Origin: Plantago ovata
Lineage: Eukaryota; Streptophyta; Magnoliopsida; Lamiales; Plantaginaceae
Length of the DNA: 64,000 nucleotides
Direction: 5' to 3'
NCBI GenBank assembly: GCA_028274465.1
Contig: CM051458.1
Coordinates: forward strand, 73,347,766-73,411,765
Shown: in pieces, positions 1 to 10,017 of the stretch
Numbering within the stretch: the stretch's first letter is position 1
Layout: each line of letters begins with the position of its first letter
Position numbers and translations under genes: made by a program
Notes under the pieces: generated by a model
The model's database searches: none
What the model saw: only the letters and a program-made list of their open reading frames with translations
Told to the model about the DNA's origin: nothing

Positions 1-1985
1 TCTAATGGGAGCATCATATAGACATCGGTCGGATCAACCGTAGAAAATGTGGTCGACATTGGAAAAAGTGGTAGAAGACTTCTGAGTATCCGAGCAGCTT
101 ACTGTAACCTTCTCGTGGTGTAAAACGTTGGAGGGGGAGGTCCTGATACCACTGCCCTTCCCCTTCAACAGTTCACATCCTATTGGAGGGCTTCAGGATG
201 GAGGATTCCATAACAACGGCGGCTAATCTTGAGAATTCTACTCGACACTACAACTCTACTAGTAAGGATGTGCGTGAAAGTAGTGACAATGAAGGCCATA
301 CGGGCAATGATGATACTAATGGAGGAGTTGTTCCTATCCGGCCTATGATTGAAACTACCACGCCTACCAGAAGACCTGATGACACCCTATAAAGCTCCCA
401 GAGCAGGCCCAATAAATCACAAGCAGCATACTCAGCCGACCGAGGCCAAACCATGGGGTAACATCTAGTATCACATCTTATTTCCACATTTTCTTACTGC
501 TAGGGACTAGCGTTAATTTCATGAGGGGGGATGGGATTTAAGTGATCTGATGTTGTTAGTTTGGAGCTTGGTATTGGTAGGATGAGTATAGTACCTCGCA
601 TGCTTTATCCGTCTGCATTTGCATTTGCACGTTTACCGCTTTCTTAGATTTTTAGGTTGCATTTCACTGAATTCATCCTAGGATAGTCTTGCATGTTTTA
701 TATGGAGTTTATTGCCGAATTTTTTGAACTTTTTTATTGGGTAGATCAACTAACTATGCCATTAATCGTATGCTTCATCTCTATGAGTTTGTTTGAGGTT
801 TTTCTCGCTTGGCTTGTCACATTTATGTATTGCACTTAGTTAAGCTTGGTAGTCTCGACATCACTTAGTGGTGTTTTCTCTACTGCGGTTCACGAAGGCC
901 TTTATAATAGGATGATGCATGTTAGGGTCTTATGGTTGTTTTCCCGAGTAATTATGTACCTAAGAGGCAACAAGTCTTCACCATGCTTTGAGATTGTTAA
1001 ATGCCTATGAAGGAGGTAGTGTGAGGTTGTGTGATCCTTTGTTTATAACCTATTCTTCCGAATAGGTTTGGGGAGGGGGTTGCACCATCATTAGACTTGT
1101 TTCTGTTTTTCATTTTCGTATCGTGAGTTTATTTTTCCTTTGCCGTGAATTTTGTACTCCAACCTATTCTTTCGAATAGGTTTGGGGAAGTCGTGTGAGT
1201 CATTTTGTTTCTCTTTTTGTTATGCTAACTGCTGGCTAGAAAAATCGAAAAAAGGAAAGAAAGAAAGAAAATTCCAGAAAAAAGAGAAAAAGAAAAAAGA
1301 AAAGAAAAAGAATCTGGAAAGAAAAAAAGGAAAAAAAATAAAAGATCCCAAAAAAGCGAAGGAGGGTCCAAAAAAGAAATCCAAATAGCAGTTAGCAAAG
1401 TGTTGTGTCTTTTCCATTTCTTGTAATGTTCGTAATCGTGTTTTCTATTTTTTATCTTTTTTGTCTTAAGTGTCATATGTTCTAGACCACCCTCGTCCTG
1501 CCATTCAGGAAGTGGTGAATAGCTTAAGACTTTACTTTAGAGATGGGTAGAATAGGGGAGTGTTATCTTTTATAGGGAACCCTCCTTCGTTTGATGAGAG
1601 CCAGTACTGGTTCGACCTCTTTGAGGGAAAGTCTTAACATGGTGGAACAGCAGTAAGTCCTCAGTTTCATAGGCACGGGGCAACCATTCGTATCTTAGCA
1701 TGCTTCATTACGTCGTCACTGACTAGGTCCAGGTAGAGAATGTTACGAGAGATTATCTCGTCTTGACATAAGTGCTTATGTGGATGTGTATAAGTCAATC
1801 GAGGTATTCTTCAACCTATATTCATGCTTTGATTTATATGGTTTTTGTTCATATGTTTTTTTGGTAAATTCAGTAGATTAGTTCATTTTATTTGGCATGA
1901 AACTCCATTTTGTGTATTGCATATTTTTTGCATTAGAGTCTAGCTTAATTGCTTGAGGACAAGCAAAGGTTCGGTTTGGGGAGTT

Positions 1986-2755
1986 TGATGAATGTGTATT
2001 TTACACCTTCATTCGAGTCTTTTTCACCTTTTTTAGCTATCATCTATGTTAATTTAGCTATATTTTAGTTCATTTTATTAGAATAGTGTCACGTTTCCCT
2101 TTAGATTTTATTTTACAGGTTTTGGTTGAAATTCGAGGATTTCCGGGCAATTATATTGAAGTTGACAAGGAATTGGTGTTCCAGAAGCCTATTTGGAGTA
2201 TCTGAAGGTTTCCGGATAGGATTTGGAGTCTAGGGGTCGAATCTGGAGGTTAGAAGGCCACTAGAAGTCAGAAACCGAGTCCGAAAAGGGGAAGAAATCC
2301 AAAAACGCGTCGAAAACGCGGAATTCCGCGAGAAATTCTCTGGGGCGAACCGCCCCACAGTAATTCGAAGCCTATATATAGTTGCTCAGTTTTCTCCGAA
2401 AATCATACTTTTCCAGACCTACTCTCTAACCTCTCTCTGTAGTTTTAGGTAGGGACTTCCCAGAGCCTGTTCTGGGGGTTCGTAGCTTAGGGGACTCTTT
2501 TTCGTAGCAGTTTGGAGCTCGTAGGATCGCAATTCTCCGGAGATTGACAACCTTCGGTAACTTTGTATCTTACAGTTTATTCTACTTATTTTTATATTCT
2601 TTCAACATGTTTTCTTCTATGATTTATGTTGATTGCATGCCTATTATGAGTAGCTAAACTTATCGTTGGTGGTAGTATGTGAATTCTTAGCGAAGGGAAG
2701 ATAATCATGCTAATGGCTATATCGCGCATTATACTCCGTGTTATTGCTTTATTTC
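1986..2755 (+). repeat. Partial LTR of G1
   Basis: Starts TGATGAATGTG, as the LTRs of G2 and G3 do, and follows the purine-rich GGTTTGGGGAGTT expected just before a 3' LTR. A TATA box lies at 2373-2381. Just upstream of it (about 2340-2358) is one GGGGCG-type hairpin where G2 and G3 have several. Confidence 0.8.
2373..2381 (+). promoter_or_regulatory. TATA box of G1 LTR
   Basis: TATATATAG in the middle of the LTR. It is conserved at 27936-27944 in G3 and at about 4810-4817 (minus strand) in G2, so it is the likely LTR core promoter. Confidence 0.55.
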
Positions 2756-3760
2756 TACAAAGAGCCAATACACAGAGACAAGGGAGTCGTTTTCATGATA
2801 ATTTATGTTGATGACATTTTGATCATGAGAAACAATGTCTCTATGCTAGAAGAGACTAAAGTTTGGTTATCAAGTACCTTCTCAATGAAGGACTTGGGTG
2901 AAGCGAACTACATCCTAGGGATAAAGATCAATAGAGATAGATCCAAAAGGATGTTAGGATTGACACACTCCACCTACATCGACAAAATACTGAAGCGTTA
3001 TAAGATGGACGACTCAAAGAGAGGCTTTCTCCCAGCTAGGCATGGGATCGTGCTATCAGTTAAGGATAGTCCTAAAACTGATGAAGAAAGAAAGGCAATG
3101 AGTCGTGTGCCCTATGCATCGGCAGTAGGGTCTATAATGTATGCAATGAATTGCACAAGGCCAGATGTGGCATATGCGCTTAGTGTCACTTGTCGACACC
3201 AACGGAATCCAGGAGTACCTCACTGGACTGCTGTAAAGAACATTCTTAAGTACCTTCGACGGACTAAGGAAATGTTCTTGGTGTTTGGTGGAGAACCAGA
3301 ATTAAAGATGTCTGGTTATGTCGGTGCTGGATTTGAATCAGATCCTGATGACTTTAAGTCACAGACAGGATACGTATTCAAATTGAACCGAGGAGCTATC
3401 TGTTGGAAGAGTTCTAAGCAAGCCACGATTGCTGACTCATCCACAGAAGCCGAGTACATTGCTGCATCAGAAGCATCGAAAGAAGCTGTCTGGATTTCAG
3501 AGTTCTTGAAGGAATTGAGGGTTGTTCCTGCTCCTAGTCCAATAACGATTTATTGTGACAACACGGGCGCCGTCGCTCAAGCCAAGGAGCCTAGATCTAC
3601 AAACAAGAACAAACATGTACTTAGAAAGTATCACGTTATACGTGAGATTATTGATAGAGGAGAAGTTAGTATAGAACGTGTCTCACCACGGACAACGTGG
3701 CAGATCCTTTCACCAAGGTCTTATCAATGGATGTCCACTTTAGACATTATGCTAATCTAG
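2738..3760 (+). CDS. Copia A1 pol remnant: reverse transcriptase end and RNase H
   Basis: An open frame of 340 codons. Residues 23-26 are YVDD, the catalytic motif of Ty1/copia reverse transcriptase, followed by KDLGEANYILGIKI. RNase H follows, with CWKSSKQATIADSSTEAEY around residues 222-241 and the downstream YCDNTGAVAQAKEP. In a whole element this enzyme copies the RNA genome and degrades its RNA strand in virus-like particles. The first residues may come from the adjoining G1 LTR rather than from pol. This is only the C-terminal part of a polyprotein and is treated as a fossil. Confidence 0.8.
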   Translation: MLLLYFYKEPIHRDKGVVFMIIYVDDILIMRNNVSMLEETKVWLSSTFSMKDLGEANYILGIKINRDRSKRMLGLTHSTYIDKILKRYKMDDSKRGFLPARHGIVLSVKDSPKTDEERKAMSRVPYASAVGSIMYAMNCTRPDVAYALSVTCRHQRNPGVPHWTAVKNILKYLRRTKEMFLVFGGEPELKMSGYVGAGFESDPDDFKSQTGYVFKLNRGAICWKSSKQATIADSSTEAEYIAASEASKEAVWISEFLKELRVVPAPSPITIYCDNTGAVAQAKEPRSTNKNKHVLRKYHVIREIIDRGEVSIERVSPRTTWQILSPRSYQWMSTLDIMLI

Positions 3761-3950
3761 GTATTAAGCATAAAGGTGACTGGCTCTAGTCCAAGTGGGA
3801 GATTGATAGTGTATATGTCCTAGAGACAGTCTTTATTAAGGGCATATATGTACTATTACACAGGTCAACGTAATATAATATATGTTTGTTGTTTGACTAT
3901 TGAGTATCGCTTTCATATTTATATTACACCAGGCATACAGCATATCATAT
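2756..3950 (+). mobile_element. A1: Ty1/copia fragment (RT, RNase H, LTR start)
   Basis: The plus-strand sequence closely matches the 3' part of A3 (59322-60370, minus strand). It contains part of reverse transcriptase, RNase H, the purine tract AAGTGGGAGAT and the first 147 bp of a 3' LTR (from 3804, TGATAGTGTATATGTCC). It joins the G1 LTR on the left, and the LTR of G2 begins inside its own LTR at 3951. It is a broken fossil; only this 3' part is present. It is probably fairly young, because the reading frame is largely preserved. Confidence 0.85.
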
Positions 3951-4249
3951 TGACGAACGCGGATTTGTCGGGTCCGGATCAGTCAAATAAATTTGTTATT
4001 TAGCCAAAGGCAATTCACAACTACAACGAAAACCGTAGTGTAGCAGTAGAATGACCTCGAGTGTCGATCTCTAAGGACTATAACTAGCTTTATCGAATCT
4101 AATTTAGAATATAAAAACATCAGACGGTATAGCAAAGGTTTTTCTAACAGATAATGGAGATTGGTGATAGTATGGTCCTTCAAAGCATAACGGGTTAATA
4201 ATCATGCGTAAATTCCTCGGTTTTGCATGGAGATCTTTGATCAATGAAT

Positions 4250-4440
4250 TGTCCTGTTGTAATTATCAAACACTACGAAGATATAGATTCTGATAGGTCA
4301 AACACTATTGTCCAATTGTGTTCCGTAATTATTCAACACTACGAAGATATAGATTCTGATAGGCTAAAGACTATTGTCCAATTGTGTGCAATAATTAATC
4401 AACAATACGAAGATAGAGATTCTGAAAGATCAAAGAAATA
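4250..4440. repeat. Tandem repeat of about 68 bp inside G2 LTR
   Basis: Three imperfect units, each with AACACTACGAAGATATAGATT followed by TATTGTCCAATTGTG. The matching part of the G3 LTR (about 28330-28450) has only two, so unit number varies between LTR copies. Confidence 0.75.
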
Positions 4441-4839
4441 AAGCAATAACACGGAGTATAATGCGCGATATAGCCATTAGCTTAATTATCAACCCTTCGC
4501 TAAGAATTCACATACTACCACCAACGATAAGTTTAGCTACTCATAGTTCTCATGCAATCAACAGAAATCATAGAAGAAAACATGTTGAAAGATATATAAA
4601 AATAAGTAGAAAAACTGTAAGATACAATGTTACCGAAGGTTGTCAGTCTCCGAAGAATCGCGATCTTACAAGCTCCAAACTGCTATGAAAAAGTATCTCC
4701 CAAGCTGCGAACCCCCAGAACAGGCTCTGGGAAGTTCCTACCTAAAACTACAGAGAAAGGTGAGAGAGAAGGTCTGGAAAAGTCTAAAAAACGGAGAAAA
4801 ATGAGCAACTATATATAGTGTTCGAATTAGTGTGGGCAA

Positions 4840-4910
4840 AGGGCCCCACACACCGGGCGAGTCACCGTGTGTGGGGCGATTCGCCCCACGTCCCGGGCGA
4901 TTCGCCCGGG
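4840..4910. repeat. GC hairpin cluster upstream of TATA in G2 LTR
   Basis: Successive near-perfect palindromes of the type GTGGGGCGATTCGCCCCAC (4871-4889) and CCCGGGCGATTCGCCCGGG (4892-4910). They lie just upstream, in element orientation, of the TATA box. The same cluster is at 27840-27925 in G3. Confidence 0.8.
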
Positions 4911-5879
4911 AGTAAATTCCGGGATTTTGCGCGTTTTCGACGCGTTTTTGGATTTCTTCCCCTTTTCGGACTCGAATTCTGACTTCTAGTGGCCTTCTAA
5001 CCTCCAGATGCGACCCCTAGACTTCAAATCTTATCCGGAAACCTTCAGATAATCCAATTAGCCTTCTGAAACACCAATTCCTTGTCAACTTCAATATAAT
5101 TGCCCTGAAATCCTTGTTTTTCAACCAAAACCTGTAAAATAAAAAGTAAAGGGAAACGTGACACTATTCTAATAAAATGCACTAAAATATAGCTAAATTA
5201 ACATAGAGGATAGCTAAAATAGGTGAAAAAGACTCAAATGAAAGTGTAAAATACACATTCATCAAACTCCCCAAACTGAAACTTTGCTTGTCCTCAAGCA
5301 ACTAAGCTAGACTCTAATGCAAAAAACAATGCAAGACACAAAATGGAGTCTCATGCCAAATAAAATGAACTAATCTACTGAATCTATCAAAAAACATATG
5401 AACAAAAACCATATAAATCAAAACATGAATATAGGTTGAAGGATGCCTCGATTGACTCATACACATCCACATAAGCACTTATGTCAAGACAAGATAATCT
5501 CTCGTAACATTCTCTACCTGGACCTAGTCAGTGACGACGTAATGAAACATGTTAAGATACGAATGGTTGTCCCGTGCCTATGAAACTGAGGAGTTACTGT
5601 TGTTCACCAAGTTAAGACTTTCCCTCAAAGAGGTCGAACCAGTACTGGCTCTCATCAAACGAAGGAGGGTTCCCTATAAAAGATAACACTTCCCTATTCT
5701 ACCCATCTCTCAAGCAAAGTCTTAAGCTATTCACCACTTCCTGAATGGCAGGACGAGGGTGGTCTAGAAAGATGACACTCAAACAAAAGACAAAAAATAG
5801 AAAATTACAACACGATTACGAACATTACAAGAATTGGAAAATGAGACACAACACTTTGCTAAACTACTATTTGGCCTTT

Positions 5880-6010
5880 TTTTGGACCCTTCTTTGCTTT
5901 ATTGGGGTCTTTTATTTTTTTTCTTTTTTTTCTTTCCAGTTTCTTTTTTTCTTCTTTTTTTCTTTTTTCCTGGAATTTTTCTTTCTTTTTTTTTCCGATT
6001 TTTTTTTGCC
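5880..6010 (-). repeat. Purine-rich tract in G2 3' non-coding region
   Basis: On the element's sense strand this is almost all A and G (runs of GAAAAAG). It corresponds to about 1245-1385 in G1 and 26763-26885 in G3. Open frames across it are composition artefacts. Confidence 0.7.
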
Positions 6011-7017
6011 AGCAGTAGCACAACGAAAGAGAAACAAAATGACTCACACGACTTCCCCAAACCTATTCGAAAGAATAGGTTGGAGTACAAAATTTACGGA
6101 AAAGGAAAAACAAACTCACAACACGGAAATGAAAAACGAAAAACAAGTCTAATGATAGTGTAACCCCCTCCCCAAACCTATTCGGAAGAATATGTTTTAA
6201 ACAAAAGATCACACTACCTCCTTCCTAGGCATTTAGCAATCTCAAAGCATGGTGAAGACTTGTTGCCTCTTAGGTACATAATTACTCGGGAAAACAACCA
6301 TAAGACCCTAACATGCATCATCCTATTATAAAGGCCTTCGTGAACCGCAGTAGAGAAAACACCACTAAGTGATGTCGAGACTACCAAGCTCAACTAAGTG
6401 CAATACATAAATGTGACAAGCCAAGCGAGAAAATCCTCAAACAAATTCATAGAGATGAATCATACGATTAATGGCATAGTTAGTTGATCTACCCGATAAA
6501 AAAGCTCAAAAAATTCGGCAATAAACTCCATATAAAACATGCAAGACTATCCTAGGATGAATGCAGTGAATGCAACCTAAAAAACTGAGAAAGCAGTAAA
6601 CGTGCAAATGCAAATGCAAACAAAGAACAAGATACTAATCCACACAAAGCCAAACAATACTTAACATCGTGGTTCACATCCCATCCCCCTTATGATTCTT
6701 AAGCTAGACCCTAGCAAAAGAGAATGAGTAATAAAAAGTGATACTAGATGTTACCGAACGGTTTGGCCTTGGTTGGCTGAGAGTGGACATGTGAAAGGAC
6801 TAATCATCGGGCTGGTAATCCCCATAAAAGTCCCTCCACATGTCAGACATGAGATCATTGGACCGTTGTAGAGCCTCCTGTTGCTGCTGGATGAGTTGTT
6901 GCTACTCCCACCATTGTTGCCTATCCTCTCGGAGATGCTCCTCGAATGTCACCCAATCGCAGTTGCGCTGGGCAATGTGCCCGTCGAGGTCCTGTCGCAG
7001 TCCTTGGACAAAAGTGG

Positions 7018-8139
7018 TCAAGGCTGCAGTACGAGCATCGGCTCTATCGAAACGGTCGTCGAGGTAGGTCCGGAATTCAGAGAAGTCAAATCCTCTAAAC
7101 CCCTGTGGTGCTCGAGGCGGTGCATGCGGTGCTCTATGGACAAATGGGATATCCGGGATAGGAGCTTGGCCATCATCAGCCTCCATAGAACCTCATAATC
7201 ATTCTCAATATCGGAATCGCTCGGTTGGAAGAGTTCTTCCACATCAGCAGCGGCAGCCGTGGGGTTCTTCAACTGATACCTAGCCAGCTGCACCTCAATA
7301 GTCGAGGGTGAAAAGGCAGCAACCTCGCAATCCCCCTCGTCAATGTCCTCGACCCCATGATATTTGCAATAGGCAGTGATGAAGCTCGGAAAGATGAAGG
7401 GCTTCTTCTTCTTCTCCCAGTGGCGCTCATACTCTTCATACATGATGTGCCCGATGTCAATCCGATGTCTGTCTATCAAGCAGTAGAGGAGCTCGGCGTA
7501 ATAGGGTTGTATCCATGTGTCATTCTTCCTAGGGATCAAGTTGAAGATGCAGAATTTCATCATTACCTTAGCTTCAATGCTAAGGTTGCTCTGACGGATC
7601 CGTGCAGGTTCTCCCTCGATTTCTGGATATCTGTACTCCCTGTTGCAGATCACGTCCGTAATATGTCTTCCTATCCCCCTAGAGGCCCTCGAATACAGGT
7701 AGGCATGGTCGCTCCCTGCGAACTCCTGATGCCCAAAATGGATGAATGAAGAAATGGACTCTGGTGTCCATGGTATTATCAGGCCTCGAACTAGTACCCC
7801 ATTCTTCTCCTCGAGATCAGTGAATCCAGTGTAGAACTCTTGGAGGAGGCTCACGTCGTACCCCTTGAACCTGTTGGAACTGTACCAAACCCAATTCCTT
7901 CTTGATGCCAATCGGGATAGCGTCCTATACCCCGCCGTACCAGCTGCTGCCTCTGGGATATCAATCCTCCTGTCTGGAATGATCGATCTTCCCCCTTCGG
8001 CCATCTCCACTTCGAGCCTTTGTCCGAAAGCTATCGCAGCTAAAGACATCTCGTACATGTGGTGAGAAGGTTGGGAGATTGATGCTACTCCCTTCCCCTT
8101 TTTGCTCGAGCCAGCTCTCCTCGATCCTCTTGGAGCCAT
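7018..8139 (-). CDS. Third ORF of gypsy G2 (uncharacterised, Athila-type position)
   Basis: A 373-codon frame starting MAPRGSRRAG, with a basic N-terminus rich in S, K and G. A globular part follows, with phrases such as FYTGFTDLEEKNGVLVRGL (about residues 92-110) and a W/Y-rich centre. The position, after protease and before the 3' LTR, is that of the third (env-like or accessory) ORF of Athila elements. The fold recalls what databases call a putative plant transposon protein domain, but that is from memory. No signal peptide or convincing membrane span is visible, so an envelope role is not supported. The frame seems to be broken once near its end. Confidence 0.6.
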   Translation of the reverse strand: MAPRGSRRAGSSKKGKGVASISQPSHHMYEMSLAAIAFGQRLEVEMAEGGRSIIPDRRIDIPEAAAGTAGYRTLSRLASRRNWVWYSSNRFKGYDVSLLQEFYTGFTDLEEKNGVLVRGLIIPWTPESISSFIHFGHQEFAGSDHAYLYSRASRGIGRHITDVICNREYRYPEIEGEPARIRQSNLSIEAKVMMKFCIFNLIPRKNDTWIQPYYAELLYCLIDRHRIDIGHIMYEEYERHWEKKKKPFIFPSFITAYCKYHGVEDIDEGDCEVAAFSPSTIEVQLARYQLKNPTAAAADVEELFQPSDSDIENDYEVLWRLMMAKLLSRISHLSIEHRMHRLEHHRGLEDLTSLNSGPTSTTVSIEPMLVLQP

Positions 8140-9305
8140 GATTCCTACAAATAGAAATTAGTATCTTGTATGACGCAAAACGGACATATGCATATGTAAA
8201 TGTACGAGCGAACAAACGAGCAATATCTTCAACAATTCAACTCCTCAAAAACCCAATGTCTAGTCTAACTACTTCATCACGCAACATATCAATGTAACTA
8301 CTACAATAACATATCACATTATGCTCTTGCTAAACAACAAATTCCTTGAATCACAAGGTTCAATCCATACCATAATAACAAAAATCTAACAACATAAATC
8401 CTCAACTTCATCAGTCATGCATTCTACCATTACATCCATCATTATCATATCAACAAACACATGTTTAAGCATGGAATGAAAGTAAGAGATACATTTCCTA
8501 ACAAGATATATCATCTAATAGCAAAAATCTCAAATCAACAAACCAAGCCTAATTGAACATGCAATTGATAATGAATAACGTTTCTAATCACATAAATCAT
8601 CAACCCATACATCATACAAGCTTAATTGAAGCATAAATAAAAAAAAACCCAAATTTGAATAATTCAGGTTCATGTGAGATTACCTAAAATCCGGAGATTG
8701 AATGAACTAGGGAGAAATTTGTTCGGATAAAAAGAAAGAGCACGTAACGGGCTTCGATTGAAGCTAAAAAGAACACACAATTTGATGGAAATATGAAGAA
8801 GTTATGAAGGTTTGAAGATATTTTGAAAATGGGGGAATTTTTGGAGTTTAAAGGAAGAAGATGAGGTGAAATGAGGAAAAATGGGGGAGAACCCCGATTT
8901 ATTCTTCTGCAGGTCGTGGGGCGATTCGCCCCGTGCGGGGCGAATCGCCACGCGCGTCCAGAGCGCGCGCGCGCGCGCTCTGGACTCTTAGGGAGATTCG
9001 CCTCCCATGGGGGCGATTCGCCCCCCACCTCCACCTCCTGAGGGGGGAGACGAACATTTCGAAAAAGAAAAAAAATGCGGTTTTTAGTCCCTGAAAATCA
9101 TTTTTCTCAAAAAATCACTCGAAAGATCTCACTCAAACATAACATAAGCACATACGACACAGAGACGAACAAATTCGCATATGAAAATCAAAATGTTCAA
9201 GTATGAATGCATGCAATAAAGCGGTAAAGAAAGCGATAAAAACCCCGGGTTGCCTCCTGGATAGCGCCATTGTTTTAAAGTCTTTGGCTCGACTCCTGTC
9301 TGCGC
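8140..9305 (-). other. G2 spacer between protease and third ORF
   Basis: A+T-rich, no convincing coding capacity. It includes a hairpin cluster at 8917-9030 with GGGGCGATTCGCCCC-type palindromes, and an alternating CG run in a larger palindrome (AGAGCGCGCGCGCGCGCTCT-like) near 8962-8985. The protease end at 9240-9300 is conserved with 25855-25950 of G3. Confidence 0.6.
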
Positions 9306-10017
9306 CTAGCTCTTCTTCTTGAGGGTACTAGACTTCCCCTTCATGGATCTCCTCCTCATGCCTCGAAACTGTGAATAAGAATGAACATAGACATTAAGAC
9401 AACTGTAGTCAACAGTGTGAGAAGTATCAGGCGGATCAGGTGGATCAGATATGGCTCGCAACACATGTTGCTTGCCATCCACTTCAATAGTGCAAGTAAT
9501 TCGGTAGATGTCCATCACGGAGCGTAGCTTAGACAAGAACGTTCGCCCCAAGAGAATGACATCCCCCGTCCCAGGTGTAGACGCCGGCATAACTACAAAA
9601 TTGGTGTATACAGAAGCTTCACCAATCTTGACCAATACATTCTTCACAACGCCTTCGGGTCTCACAAAGGATCCATCCGCAAGTTGCACAATAGCCTTAT
9701 GCACAGATAGTTTTCCAAGGCTACTCTTCTCGAACACATTCAAAGGGAGCACATTAGAGTTTGGATCCCGTGTCTAGTGTGGCACGGACATCTTCAAGTT
9801 CCCCAATCCCGACCTTAACATCGAAACTTTGAGGGAGTGGCTCGGGATCCTCTTGCTCCTCTTCACTCTCGTCAGCACCAAGGTCCTTCTCTTCTTCCTT
9901 AGCCTGTGGGGGCACTTCCCCCTCGCAACTCTCGCACTTAGCAACCTTCTTGATGGTGATTTCAATAGGTAGATCACCCACCAAGGTAATGGACATCGAC
10001 TTCTCAGTGTTGCTAGG
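9306..10017 (-). CDS. Gypsy G2 aspartic protease region (gag-pro C-terminal part)
   Basis: The minus-strand frame shows an acidic linker (EEQEDPEPLPQSFDVKVGIG), the retroviral-type active site LDTGS, the flap-side LADGSFVRPEGVV and the closing hydrophobic-G motif VILLGRTFL. This order is typical of Athila/Tat-type proteases, which cut the Gag-Pol precursor. It is nearly the same as 25213-25968 of G3. B1 adjoins its N-terminal side. A fossil, with only this part of gag-pro visible. Confidence 0.8.

Larger units (their letters stand above)
1..2755 (+). mobile_element. G1: Ty3/gypsy (Athila/Tat-like) 3' end
   Basis: From about 430 this stretch matches, on the opposite strand, 4455-6780 (G2) and, on the same strand, 26130-28320 (G3). 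It holds the long 3' non-coding region of the family, including a purine-rich tract (about 1245-1385), and then a 3' LTR starting at 1986 with TGATGAATG. Bases 1-429 are upstream of the shared part and I could not assign them; a 70-codon frame at 183-392 has no recognised match. The element is broken: only the 3' portion lies in the window, and its LTR gives way near 2755 to a piece of copia element A1. Family assignment rests on the protease and third ORF of the sister copies G2 and G3. Confidence 0.75.
3951..5264 (-). repeat. 3' LTR of G2
   Basis: 1314 bp. On the minus strand it starts TGATGAATG and ends CGTTCGTCA, giving short inverted ends TGATGAA/TTCGTCA like those of G3 (27491-28747). 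It contains a tandem repeat of about 68 bp (4250-4440), a TATA box near 4810 and a cluster of perfect GC hairpins at about 4840-4910. It interrupts the LTR of A1; the other flank is outside the visible region, so a target duplication cannot be read. Confidence 0.85.
3951..10017 (-). mobile_element. G2: Ty3/gypsy (Athila/Tat-like), 3' part
   Basis: Minus-strand element inserted in the LTR of A1. In element order it shows an aspartic protease region (10017-9306), a spacer with hairpins (about 9300-8140), a third ORF (8139-7018), a long 3' non-coding region with a pyrimidine/purine tract (about 6780-5265) and a 3' LTR (5264-3951). No reverse transcriptase, RNase H or integrase is seen between protease and LTR. 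Copy B1 adjoins it at 10018, so its 5' part would lie past the assembly gap. It is broken; I see about one break in the third ORF, besides what is hidden. Confidence 0.8.

Noticed and set aside
1152-1417. Lysine-rich frame on one strand and phenylalanine-rich frames on the other (also 5745-6163)
   Set aside because: They are translations of the A/G tract in the G 3' region; composition artefact, not genes.
4244-4441. A 65-codon frame with a repeated HYEDIDSD peptide
   Set aside because: It is the 68-bp LTR tandem repeat read through; the repeat unit differs in number and phase in G3.
7018-8139. Host gene interpretation of the G2 third ORF
   Set aside because: It lies between protease and 3' LTR of a gypsy element in the same orientation, the known place of the Athila third ORF.
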